A stretch of 64,000 nucleotides of DNA from assembly GCA_015493635.1 (NCBI GenBank), contig WGCU01000077.1:1-64000 (forward strand), read 5' to 3'. The position numbers were made by a program, and so were the translations under genes. Shown in pieces: positions 16,093-24,008 of this stretch (position 1 is its first letter; every line of letters begins with the position of its first letter). This DNA is from Spirochaetaceae bacterium (GTDB lineage: Bacteria > Spirochaetota > Spirochaetia > B11-G9). The notes beneath the pieces are model-generated. The model did not search any database, was not told the DNA's origin, and saw only the letters and a list, made by a program, of their open reading frames with translations.

Positions 16093-16953
16093 ATGGCTGT
16101 AGATACTGAATGGGCTCATAAGCTTTCAGAAGTATTACCTCACCTTACCCGTACTGAACGTGAATTTTCTGATTTTGTTAACAGTTACCCCCATGAAACG
16201 GCATTTATGTCACTACGGGAAGTAGCTGAAAAATCCGGTGTCAGTAGACCGAAGATTATTGAGTTTTTCAGAAAACTGGGATTTAACAGTTTTCAGGAAT
16301 TCAGAACAAGCATTCAGAATTTCTATAAACAGCACATCGATTCTTACAGAGCGTCAACTATCACTTTCAAAAAAATAAAAACAATCTCCGAACTTATTGA
16401 ATCAGCTGTTGAAATTGAAACCAAATCACTTCTCCGCATGAAAGAAAACATAAGCGAGGAGGATCTTTCGAAAATTGCAGATAGCATACTGCATGCCGGC
16501 AAGGTTTTTATTTTCGGACTTGGTACCGGATTTTATCCGGCTCATTATCTCAGTCAGCGTCTCAGGCGTTATAAAATTGATATTCATCTTATAGCAAGTG
16601 ATCTGCAGCATATTGCAGAGGAAATGTATCCTCTCAGTGAAAACGATTTACTCATTGTTTTCAAGTACTCTGCTCAGGAGAATATTTTCAGCAGCGTTAT
16701 GTCCTGGGCAAAAGATACAGGCTGTAAAATTGTTATGATTACCGAGCAGGTTTTCCCGCATCTTGTTAATCTGGCAGATCATGTTGTGTACATTGACCGT
16801 GGAGATTTAGAATTCAAAAACTCCATGGCGCTTCCCATGACTTTTACCAATTTGATATTACTGGCTGTTGAATTAAAAGGGAAAGATACTGTCGAAAGGT
16901 ATTTAAAAGATCTTGAAAAAAGAAGAGAGACGTATGATCTCTCCTTTTATTAA
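16093..16953 (+). CDS. RpiR family transcriptional regulator (HTH + SIS)
   Basis: 286 residues. The N-terminal HTH_6 domain (about 1-77; MSLREVAEKSGVSRPKIIEFFRKLGF) is followed by a SIS sugar-phosphate-binding domain (about 110-250; KVFIFGLGTGFYPAHYLSQRLRR). RpiR proteins sense phosphorylated sugars and control catabolic operons. It is 20 bases upstream of a sugar ABC importer operon, its probable target. No upstream alternative start exists and there is no ribosome-binding site, in line with the leaderless promoter. Confidence 0.92.
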   Translation: MAVDTEWAHKLSEVLPHLTRTEREFSDFVNSYPHETAFMSLREVAEKSGVSRPKIIEFFRKLGFNSFQEFRTSIQNFYKQHIDSYRASTITFKKIKTISELIESAVEIETKSLLRMKENISEEDLSKIADSILHAGKVFIFGLGTGFYPAHYLSQRLRRYKIDIHLIASDLQHIAEEMYPLSENDLLIVFKYSAQENIFSSVMSWAKDTGCKIVMITEQVFPHLVNLADHVVYIDRGDLEFKNSMALPMTFTNLILLAVELKGKDTVERYLKDLEKRRETYDLSFY

Positions 16954-16973
16954 TATTTTATGGAGGAAAAGAA

Positions 16974-18299
16974 ATGAAAAAAACATTAATTATGTTTTTA
17001 CTTCTCACTTTGGTAGTCACAGGCGGGCTATTCGCAAATGGGAAAAAAGAAACAGCTCCAGCGGCATCCGCTGCTCCGGCTGCTGTAAAAAAAGCTGAAC
17101 CGGTTTCGTTTGAAATCTACTATCCTGTTGCCGTTGATGCCCCAATTGCAAAAATTCTGAACGGCTACATTAAAGATTTCCAGGCTCAGTATCCAAACAT
17201 TACAGTTAAACCTGTATTTTCAGGCGGCTACGGTGATGTTAAAACTGCAGTTCAGACGACATTCGAAGGCGGCGGGAAAGCGCCTGCCATGGCTGTTATG
17301 CTTGCGACGGATCTGTATGATCTCATAAATTCGGATTATATTGTTCCCCTCGACTCACTTCTTTCAACAATTCCGGACAAGACAGCATACCTGAACGATA
17401 TTTTCCCCTCTTTCCTGCAAAACTCGAAGTATGATGGAAAAATCTGGAGTCTCCCCTTCCAGCGAAGTGCTGTGGTCATGTACTACAATAAAGATCTCTT
17501 TAAAGCAGCCGGATTAACTGCTCCAGACAGCTGGGATTCTCTTGCCGCAGATGCTCAAAAGCTGACTATCAAAGGAAAGCGGTGGGGAATTGAATGGCCT
17601 TCAGGGTGGCCGTACTGGCTTTTCCAGCCTCTTGCAATCGGTGCAGGTCAGAATATCATTGGTGACAGTGACACAACAGTTTATTTCAACAACCCGAAAG
17701 TAATTGATGCCGTCAAGTTCTATATATCCCTTTCCAAAAAGTATCATGCAACACCGGCAGGGGTTCAGGGCAGCTGGGGAGCCGCTCCCACAAACTTTGC
17801 AAAGGGCAGCACTGCCATGATCGTTCATTCAACGGGAAGTTTGACCGGTATAATCAAGCAGGCTAATTTTGATGTCGGTGTTATGCCGATACCCGGAAAA
17901 GTAAAGGGAACCTATGCAAGTGTTCCCGGCGGCGGTAATTTTTATATACTGAAAGGTACACCAAAAGCAGAGCAGGAAGCCGCACTCAAGTTTGCTTACT
18001 TTGTTACGCAGCCCAAATACGCAGCTGATTTCAGCACAAAAACAGGTTACATAGCTGTACGAAAAAGCGCTTATAATGAACCTGAAATGAAAGCATATCT
18101 TGCTAAGGTACCCCAGGCAGCTGATACCCGGGATGTACTCAAATATGCGGGGAAAGAGCTGTCCCTTCAGAATCTGGGACAGGTTAGAAATATTTTCCAT
18201 AAATATCTTCAGGCTGCCTACAACGGCACCATGACTCCGGAAGCCGCTATGGCACAGGCTCAGAAAGAAGCAGATGCTTCTCTGAAAGATTTTAAATAG
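16974..18299 (+). CDS. Sugar ABC transporter substrate-binding protein
   Basis: 441-residue extracellular solute-binding protein of family 1 (UgpB/MalE type). A signal peptide (MKKTLIMFLLLTLVVTGGLFA, cleaved near NGKKE) precedes an Ala/Pro-rich linker and the two-lobe domain with YDGKIWSLPFQRSAVVMYYNK and the C-terminal KTGYIAVRKSA. GGAGG lies 9 bases before the ATG. It starts 20 bases after rpiR and is followed by a 12-bp hairpin, then two permease genes. The sugar is not predictable; the SIS regulator suggests one that becomes phosphorylated in the cell. Confidence 0.92.
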   Translation: MKKTLIMFLLLTLVVTGGLFANGKKETAPAASAAPAAVKKAEPVSFEIYYPVAVDAPIAKILNGYIKDFQAQYPNITVKPVFSGGYGDVKTAVQTTFEGGGKAPAMAVMLATDLYDLINSDYIVPLDSLLSTIPDKTAYLNDIFPSFLQNSKYDGKIWSLPFQRSAVVMYYNKDLFKAAGLTAPDSWDSLAADAQKLTIKGKRWGIEWPSGWPYWLFQPLAIGAGQNIIGDSDTTVYFNNPKVIDAVKFYISLSKKYHATPAGVQGSWGAAPTNFAKGSTAMIVHSTGSLTGIIKQANFDVGVMPIPGKVKGTYASVPGGGNFYILKGTPKAEQEAALKFAYFVTQPKYAADFSTKTGYIAVRKSAYNEPEMKAYLAKVPQAADTRDVLKYAGKELSLQNLGQVRNIFHKYLQAAYNGTMTPEAAMAQAQKEADASLKDFK

Positions 18300-18311
18300 A
18301 AGAGCAAAAAT

Positions 18312-18340
18312 AACCGGAAGCAGAAAAGCTGCTTCCGGTT
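18312..18340 (+). terminator. Stem-loop (attenuator or stabiliser) after the substrate-binding gene
   Basis: A perfect 12-bp stem AACCGGAAGCAG (18312-18323) / CTGCTTCCGGTT (18329-18340) with a 5-base loop and only a short U-poor tail. It probably ends some transcripts and protects the 3' end of the binding-protein mRNA, lowering permease output. Confidence 0.7.
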
Positions 18341-18359
18341 CTATTAAAAGAAAACAATT

Positions 18360-19244
18360 ATGAAACAAAAAAAATACCTGCCTTACGTACTTATTTTACC
18401 GACTTTTATCTTTGTCACGGTATTTACCGTTTGGCCGACTTTTTTATCACTGTACAAAAGCTTTTTTAAACAGCGTCTTAATATTGCAAGATTCAGAGAA
18501 CCTGTTTTCTACGGTATAAAAAATTATACCCAGCTATTCCAAAATCCTGAGTTTATCAACGTTCTAAAAAACACCCTTATTTACGTACTGGGTACCGTAC
18601 CGCTCACTGTTCTTGCCGCTTTTATCTTTGCCCAGATGCTTAACAACAAGTTTAAGGGAATAGGATACTTCCGGCTTGCCTTTTTCCATCCAAGTATCAT
18701 TCCCATGGTCAGTGCCGCAACAATCTGGATGTTTTTTCTCACTCCTGATTATGGACTTTTTAATTCTGCACTTACTTTTCTCGGATATTCAGGTCCTCAA
18801 AACTGGACTGCTAATCCCAATCTCGCGCTCTTTGCCGTCATGATTATCGCTTTCTGGAAAAATGCCGGATACTACATGATTTTTTATCTCGCAGGGCTTC
18901 AGAATTTACCGACGAATATTTATGAAGCTGCGCGGCTTGACGGAGCTGGCTACTTAAGAACAACGTTTGCCATTACCCTCCCTCTTTTAAAACGATCAAC
19001 ACTTTTTATTTCAACGATAGCTTTTATAAGCGCGTTTCAAACTATTGACCATATATTTGTTCTCACAAAGGGCGGCCCCAGTGGAAGAAGTACCGTACTT
19101 CTCTACTACCTGTGGCAGACACGGTTCGAAAATCTTAATATCGGTAAAGCATCAACAATTACTGTTATTCTTATTGTTACGCTGCTGGCTTTTACCCTGT
19201 CCAACATTATGCTCTCCGAAAAAAAGGAGCCGAACAATGAGTAG
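18360..19244 (+). CDS. Sugar ABC transporter permease (MalF/UgpA type)
   Basis: 294 residues, six membrane helices, with the cytoplasmic EAA loop YEAARLDGAGYLRTTFAITLP. It forms the transmembrane pore with the following permease and receives substrate from the 16974 product. Only a poor ribosome-binding site (AAAAG) precedes the ATG, which lies 20 bases after the hairpin. It overlaps the next permease gene by 8 bases. No ATPase is encoded in this operon, so a shared MsiK-like ATPase elsewhere is likely. Confidence 0.9.
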   Translation: MKQKKYLPYVLILPTFIFVTVFTVWPTFLSLYKSFFKQRLNIARFREPVFYGIKNYTQLFQNPEFINVLKNTLIYVLGTVPLTVLAAFIFAQMLNNKFKGIGYFRLAFFHPSIIPMVSAATIWMFFLTPDYGLFNSALTFLGYSGPQNWTANPNLALFAVMIIAFWKNAGYYMIFYLAGLQNLPTNIYEAARLDGAGYLRTTFAITLPLLKRSTLFISTIAFISAFQTIDHIFVLTKGGPSGRSTVLLYYLWQTRFENLNIGKASTITVILIVTLLAFTLSNIMLSEKKEPNNE

Positions 19245-20064
19245 AAAGAACATCAAACATATTTTCTTATTTCTCATTATTCTCATTGTAGCACTGTTAT
19301 GGATTACTCCGGTGATCTGGTCGTTCGTAGCTTCACTCAGACCTCTTTCAGAACCCATGGGCCGGGGAGATGTATGGTTCGGTCATCGTTTGTCATTAGG
19401 GAGCTATATAAAAGCTTTTTCGCTCGCACCCTTCGGTAGATATTACCTTAATACCCTGATACTGGTTACCATGGTTCTCAGTGTTCAATTGGTCACTGTT
19501 ACCCTTGCAGCCTTTGCGTTTGCTCACTATAAATTCAAAGGGCAACGGCTGATATTTACCTATATACTACTCCAGATGATGATACCGACAACAGCACTGC
19601 TTGTACCTAATTTCAGCACTATCAGGATATTGGGAATTTATGATACAATCCTTGCTATCGGGATCCCTTACTTTGGTTCTGCCTTTGGAGTATTTCTTCT
19701 GCGTCAGGCTTTTTTAAGTATCCCCCGGGCTCTTGTTGACGCTGGTGTTATGGACGGGTGTTCCTGGTGGCAGCTTGTCCGGCACATCTACGTCCCTTCT
19801 GCAATTCCTACGTTCACGGCTTTTGCCATATCTTCCATCAGCTGGCACTGGAATGAATTCTTATGGCCTCTCATCATAACAAAATCTGATACAGCCCGGC
19901 CTCTAACCGCAGGACTTGTACGGTTTACTCAACTTGGAGAGATTGGAGCACAATGGTCATTGCTTTCCGCTGCGACCATGCTTGTTATTTTTCCTCTTTT
20001 AATTGCGTTCCTGTTATTTCAACGGAAATTTATACAGGGATTTCTCCATTCAGGATTAAAATAA
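19237..20064 (+). CDS. Sugar ABC transporter permease (MalG/UgpE type)
   Basis: 275 residues, six membrane helices. The EAA-type loop reads VDAGVMDGCSWWQLVRHIYVP. The start at 19237 is chosen because AAAAAGGAG lies about 6 bases upstream and the protein then begins with a normal first membrane helix (IKHIFLFLIILIVALLWI). The coding region overlaps the preceding gene by 8 bases. Second membrane subunit of the RpiR-linked sugar importer. Confidence 0.9.
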   Translation: MSRKNIKHIFLFLIILIVALLWITPVIWSFVASLRPLSEPMGRGDVWFGHRLSLGSYIKAFSLAPFGRYYLNTLILVTMVLSVQLVTVTLAAFAFAHYKFKGQRLIFTYILLQMMIPTTALLVPNFSTIRILGIYDTILAIGIPYFGSAFGVFLLRQAFLSIPRALVDAGVMDGCSWWQLVRHIYVPSAIPTFTAFAISSISWHWNEFLWPLIITKSDTARPLTAGLVRFTQLGEIGAQWSLLSAATMLVIFPLLIAFLLFQRKFIQGFLHSGLK

Positions 20065-20084
20065 TTTACTACAGGAGTTTAACT

Positions 20085-20807
20085 ATGAATAATCAGTTTA
20101 CAATACTTTTTCTTATAGGCCGGCCGGCAGCTGGTAAAAGTGAAATTATCCGCTATTTAAAGGAAACCCCCAGACCGGAACGATTAAAGGATTTCCATAT
20201 TGCCGACTTCGAAGAGATTGATGATTTCCCCATGCTTTGGGCATGGTTTGAAGAAGATGAGATACTTGAAGAAATGGGAAAAAAACGGCTTCATACTGAT
20301 AAAGAAGGATACTTCAAGGAAGTATGGCTCTGGGATCTTCTTATCCGGCGGATGGAACTTGAATATATTAAAAAACTTCATGATGTACCGGAATATGAAA
20401 AAAATCATACCGTAATAATGGAGTTTGCCAGAGGAGCTGAACACGGAGGATTTAAAAAAGCCTTCCAGAATTTTACTCCTGAGATTCTTAAAAAAAGCGC
20501 AGTACTGTACCTCGATGTTTCCTTTGAAGAGTCTCTGCGGAAAAACAGAAAACGGTTCAATCCTGACAGACCCCACAGTATTCTGGAACATAGTCTTCCG
20601 GATGATAAACTTATAAAAATGTATAAGGACAGCGACTGGGAAACCTTCAGTTCCAAAAGCAGGGAATTCCTGGAAGTTAATTCTGTTAAAGTGCCTTACG
20701 CGGTATTTGAAAATAGCGATGATGTAACAACCGCGGGAGGTGAAAAACTCGGCAGAAGGCTGAAGGAAGTTCTTATGCATCTCTGGGATGTGCAAAAGAA
20801 TCTGTAA
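20085..20807 (+). CDS. P-loop nucleotide-binding protein, probable kinase
   Basis: 240 residues. Walker A GRPAAGKS is at residues 12-19. The rest has a kinase-like layout, with DVSFEESLRKNRKRFNPDRPHS resembling an arginine-rich lid region. The closest functional guess is a small-molecule kinase of the AAA_33/shikimate-kinase-like group. AGGAG precedes the ATG at 20085 by 7 bases. It is the last gene after the two sugar permeases, so phosphorylation of the imported sugar is a reasonable but unproven role. Substrate not recognisable from sequence. Confidence 0.7.
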   Translation: MNNQFTILFLIGRPAAGKSEIIRYLKETPRPERLKDFHIADFEEIDDFPMLWAWFEEDEILEEMGKKRLHTDKEGYFKEVWLWDLLIRRMELEYIKKLHDVPEYEKNHTVIMEFARGAEHGGFKKAFQNFTPEILKKSAVLYLDVSFEESLRKNRKRFNPDRPHSILEHSLPDDKLIKMYKDSDWETFSSKSREFLEVNSVKVPYAVFENSDDVTTAGGEKLGRRLKEVLMHLWDVQKNL

Positions 20808-20832
20808 TTCTCTTGCTCAAAGGTTCTCTTAT

Positions 20833-20873
20833 CTGATACCATCAATTTATGAATTTGAACGTGATGGTATCAG
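20833..20873 (+). promoter_or_regulatory. 12-bp inverted repeat enclosing the murE start codon
   Basis: CTGATACCATCA (20833-20844) and TGATGGTATCAG (20862-20873) pair perfectly. The 17-base AT-rich loop contains the ATG at 20849. No Shine-Dalgarno sequence is present. It may be an RNA hairpin exposing or gating the start codon, or a DNA operator; the left arm also contains a possible extended -10 (TGATACCAT). Confidence 0.6.
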
Positions 20874-22369
20874 CACTTAAAAAAGAGCGTCTCATTATTA
20901 CAACATCAGGCAGCCTCTCTGTAGAAATAAAAGGACTAGCATATGATTCCCGCAACGTAAAAGAAGGTTACCTGTTTTTTGCGCTTAAAGGGATTCATAC
21001 CGACGGACACCATTTCATTCCCCATGCTGTTAAGAGAGGAGCAAAAGCCATATTCCACTCGGATGATCTTCCATCATACATTAAGGGTATTACCTATATC
21101 AAAGTCAGGAATACCCGCACCATTATGGCGCCTATTTCTGCTTTTTTTTATTCGTACCCGGCAAAAAAGCTTACCATGACAGGGGTAACAGGAACGGACG
21201 GGAAAAGTACAACGGTTTCCCTGATCCATCAACTGCTTACCTTCTCCGGTATAAAAGCAGGTTTTATTTCTACAGTACAGTATGACAACGGATCCGGAGC
21301 AGTAAAAAACCATTACCGTCAATCAACCCCCGAGGCAACAGAGATACATAAAATATTACAGCAGATGGTGGATAACGGCTGTACCTACGCGGTTATAGAG
21401 GCCACCTCTCATGGGTTGTCACCGATAAACAACCGTCTCGGTTCAATCACTTTTGATGCCGCAGTTTTGACTAACATAAGTCATGAACATCTTGAATTTC
21501 ATAAAACCATCGAACGCTACGCGGATGACAAAGCAAATCTTTTTAGAGCAGTACATCAGGATACAGGAGCCTGTATCGTAAACAGGGATGACCCCTTTGC
21601 TCCCTTTTTTGAGAAAGCTTCAAGTGCTGAAGTTTTTTCTTACAGTATTATAAACAGAAACGCTGATCTTTCAGTGGAAGGTATCGAAGAGTCACAGGAC
21701 GGAGAGAAGTTCACCCTGATCTCCGGTGAGAATAAATGGAAAGGACAAATCCGTCTGCCCGGTGTTTTTAACATTGAAAATACCCTTGCCGCCCTTCTTG
21801 TTGTTTCCCGTGTACTTGGTACAGACATCGGGCACCTTGTTCCTTTCCTGCCCCGTTTACGGCCTGTTAACGGCAGAATGAACTATATCAACTGCGGTCA
21901 GGATTTTTTTGTTCTCGTGGATTACGCTCATACTCCCGGAGCTTTTAGAAAGCTGTTCCCGCTCCTGAATAAAAGAAAAAAGAACAGACTGATTGCGGTA
22001 TTCGGATCCGCTGGGGAACGGGATCTTGAGAAAAGGAAAACACAGGGGGAAATTGCCGGAACGTACGCAGATATTATTGTCCTTACCGATGAAGATCCCC
22101 GGGGGGAAGACTCGGGGAAGATCCTCTCTGACATAGCAGAGGGATGCAGGTCAACAGGGAAAGATAACGGTCTTTTCCTTATTCCTGACAGAACAGAAGC
22201 AATACGGTTTGCGTTAAAATATGCTCAAAAAGATGACCTCGTTATCCTTCTTGGAAAGGGACATGAGAATTCAATACTCTATAAAGATACATCCATTCCG
22301 TGGGACGAAAAAGAAACCGCTGTTTCTCTTTTACACGAGCTTGGGTGGAAAGAGGACAGAAATACATGA
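20849..22369 (+). CDS. murE: UDP-MurNAc-tripeptide synthetase
   Basis: 506 residues. Adds the third amino acid to UDP-MurNAc-L-Ala-D-Glu in the cytoplasm. The ATP loop is GVTGTDGKSTT (GTDGKST at 115-121), the carbamylated lysine lies in YADDKANLF (K228), and the C-terminal domain has the amino-acid-selecting motif DEDPRGED (414-421). Meso-DAP enzymes carry DNPR and many Lys enzymes DNPA; DxDPR-type variants occur in enzymes using other diamino acids, so Lys or ornithine as substrate is possible. An alternative start is the ATG at 20864. It overlaps ddl by 4 bases. Confidence 0.93.
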   Translation: MNLNVMVSALKKERLIITTSGSLSVEIKGLAYDSRNVKEGYLFFALKGIHTDGHHFIPHAVKRGAKAIFHSDDLPSYIKGITYIKVRNTRTIMAPISAFFYSYPAKKLTMTGVTGTDGKSTTVSLIHQLLTFSGIKAGFISTVQYDNGSGAVKNHYRQSTPEATEIHKILQQMVDNGCTYAVIEATSHGLSPINNRLGSITFDAAVLTNISHEHLEFHKTIERYADDKANLFRAVHQDTGACIVNRDDPFAPFFEKASSAEVFSYSIINRNADLSVEGIEESQDGEKFTLISGENKWKGQIRLPGVFNIENTLAALLVVSRVLGTDIGHLVPFLPRLRPVNGRMNYINCGQDFFVLVDYAHTPGAFRKLFPLLNKRKKNRLIAVFGSAGERDLEKRKTQGEIAGTYADIIVLTDEDPRGEDSGKILSDIAEGCRSTGKDNGLFLIPDRTEAIRFALKYAQKDDLVILLGKGHENSILYKDTSIPWDEKETAVSLLHELGWKEDRNT

Positions 22370-23433
22370 AAACAGTTGCCCTCCTTTACGGAGGAAAATC
22401 AGGGGAGCATGAAGTGTCCCTGCGGTCCGCGGGATCTGTATTCACGCACATTGATAAAAACAGCTATATTATTCTTCTTATCGGGATCACTATTCAGGGA
22501 GAATGGTTTCTGCAGAATAAAGCCGTATATAAAGATGATGGTGAATCCCTGTCCATTATCAAACAGAATCCTGTTTCAATTTTTCCCGGTAAAGGTTTTT
22601 TTTCCAGGGGAAAAAACCTGCATATAGATTTTGTATTCCCGGTGCTCCATGGTCTTTTTGGTGAAGACGGAACCATTCAGGGAGTACTGGAAACAGCGGG
22701 GGTTCCCTATGCAGGTTCAGGTGTTCTGGGAAGTGCTGCCGGAATGGATAAGTGCATCTCAAAACATCTCTGGCAGCAGCAGAAACTTCCGGTAGTACCC
22801 TTCAGAGAGATTAAAACTTCCCGAAGTCCTCATATTGCTGAAGCAGCAGAGACGTTCGGATTCCCCCTCTTTGTCAAACCATCCAGGGCAGGTTCTTCAG
22901 TCGGAATAAAGAAAGTAAGAACCATGGATGAGCTTGAAGCAGGAATCAGTTATGCGTTTCAGTTTGATACCAAACTGCTTATTGAACCTGCTGTAAACGG
23001 CAGAGAAATAGAGTGTTCTGTATTGGGTGATAACCCTCCGGAAGCTTTTCCTCCGGGAGAAATACTTCTACATGAAGGATTTTACGATTATACCAGCAAG
23101 TACGGTAATACAGGAAATGCACGTACCGCTGTTCCTGCCGATCTTCCGGGCAACGTAAGCTCACGTATCAGGGAATATGCCGTTGAGGCTTTTGCAGCTG
23201 TTGAGGCTTCGGGTTTCGCCCGGGTGGATTTTTTTATTGAAAGAGAAACAGGCAGAATTCTTATCAATGAAATAAATACGCTCCCCGGCTTTACCTCAAT
23301 CAGTATGTTTTCCCAACTATGCGAAGCAGGAGGTGTTCACTATTCTGTTATGCTGGACAGGGTTATTTCACTGGGAGAAAAAGCCTTTTTAAGGAGAAAA
23401 GCACTAAAAAGAATTCCAGAAGATATTTTTTAA
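22366..23433 (+). CDS. ddl: D-alanine-D-alanine ligase
   Basis: 355-residue ATP-grasp ligase making D-Ala-D-Ala for peptidoglycan precursors. Seen: the N-terminal ALLYGGKSGEHEVSLRSA, HGLFGEDGTIQG, FVKPSRAGSSVGIKKV, EINTLPGFTSISMF and the metal-binding RVDFFIERETGRILINEIN. The start at 22366 has AGAGGA upstream and overlaps murE by 4 bases, coupling two consecutive wall-precursor enzymes. Its stop codon directly abuts that of the convergent nitroreductase gene. Confidence 0.95.
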   Translation: MKTVALLYGGKSGEHEVSLRSAGSVFTHIDKNSYIILLIGITIQGEWFLQNKAVYKDDGESLSIIKQNPVSIFPGKGFFSRGKNLHIDFVFPVLHGLFGEDGTIQGVLETAGVPYAGSGVLGSAAGMDKCISKHLWQQQKLPVVPFREIKTSRSPHIAEAAETFGFPLFVKPSRAGSSVGIKKVRTMDELEAGISYAFQFDTKLLIEPAVNGREIECSVLGDNPPEAFPPGEILLHEGFYDYTSKYGNTGNARTAVPADLPGNVSSRIREYAVEAFAAVEASGFARVDFFIERETGRILINEINTLPGFTSISMFSQLCEAGGVHYSVMLDRVISLGEKAFLRRKALKRIPEDIF

Positions 23434-23943
23434 TTACCAGTGATCCCACCCGACAACCCGGGATACCGGCTTTCGGGGGCTCTTCATAGGTACTTCAGCC
23501 GGATATCCCAACAGAAGGAGCATTACAACCCGCATGGAATACGGTATACTCAGGATATCCTTTACCTCAGCTTCATCAAATGTTGTTACAACACACGCAC
23601 CGAGTTCTTCCGCCCGACTCTGAATCATCATAAAAGAAACGGCCATACTTAGATCAACAGGATAAGAAAGCTGTCCGTTGGGCATTTTATATTCAATGTT
23701 TGTTGTACAGGCAGCTATAACAACAGGAGCACTGCCAACATGTTCCTGACCAAAAGCTGCTTCTTTGATCCGGTTCCTCGTTCCGGGGTCCCTGCAAACC
23801 ACAAACCGCCAGGGCTGGCGGTTTTTAGCAGAAGGAGCCCGGATTCCCGCTTCGAGAACTCTACCGAGAACATCTTTATCAATGGAATCTTTTTTAAAGT
23901 TTTTTATACTCACCCACTCTCTTATTTCATCAATAACATGCAT
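23434..23943 (-). CDS. Nitroreductase family protein
   Basis: 169-residue FMN-dependent oxidoreductase of the compact nitroreductase group. RAPSAKNRQPWRFVV is the FMN-binding signature, and the C-terminal LLLGYPAEVP segment completes the fold. The start at 23943 is preferred because CGGAG lies 6-7 bases before it; a 21-codon longer frame has no such support. It uses NAD(P)H to reduce nitro, quinone or similar compounds; the physiological substrate is unknown. It stands alone between ddl and the 24009 gene. Confidence 0.88.
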   Translation of the reverse strand: MHVIDEIREWVSIKNFKKDSIDKDVLGRVLEAGIRAPSAKNRQPWRFVVCRDPGTRNRIKEAAFGQEHVGSAPVVIAACTTNIEYKMPNGQLSYPVDLSMAVSFMMIQSRAEELGACVVTTFDEAEVKDILSIPYSMRVVMLLLLGYPAEVPMKSPRKPVSRVVGWDHW

Positions 23944-23971
23944 TTGAAACTCCGGGAATTTTATAATTAGC

Positions 23972-24001
23972 TTGACGTTGTTCCGGATAATCACGTATTG
24001 T
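23972..24001 (+). promoter_or_regulatory. Candidate promoter of the 24009 gene, near-leaderless
   Basis: TTGACG (23972-23977), 18-bp spacer, TATTGT (23996-24001), 7 bases, ATG. The -10 is a weak match; no Shine-Dalgarno sequence is present. Confidence 0.4.
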
Positions 24002-24008
24002 TTCAATA

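Noticed and set aside
20184..20795. 203-codon antisense frame within the P-loop kinase gene
   Set aside because: The plus strand has a Walker A motif, good ribosome-binding site and operon context; the antisense frame is low-complexity Phe/Ile-rich.
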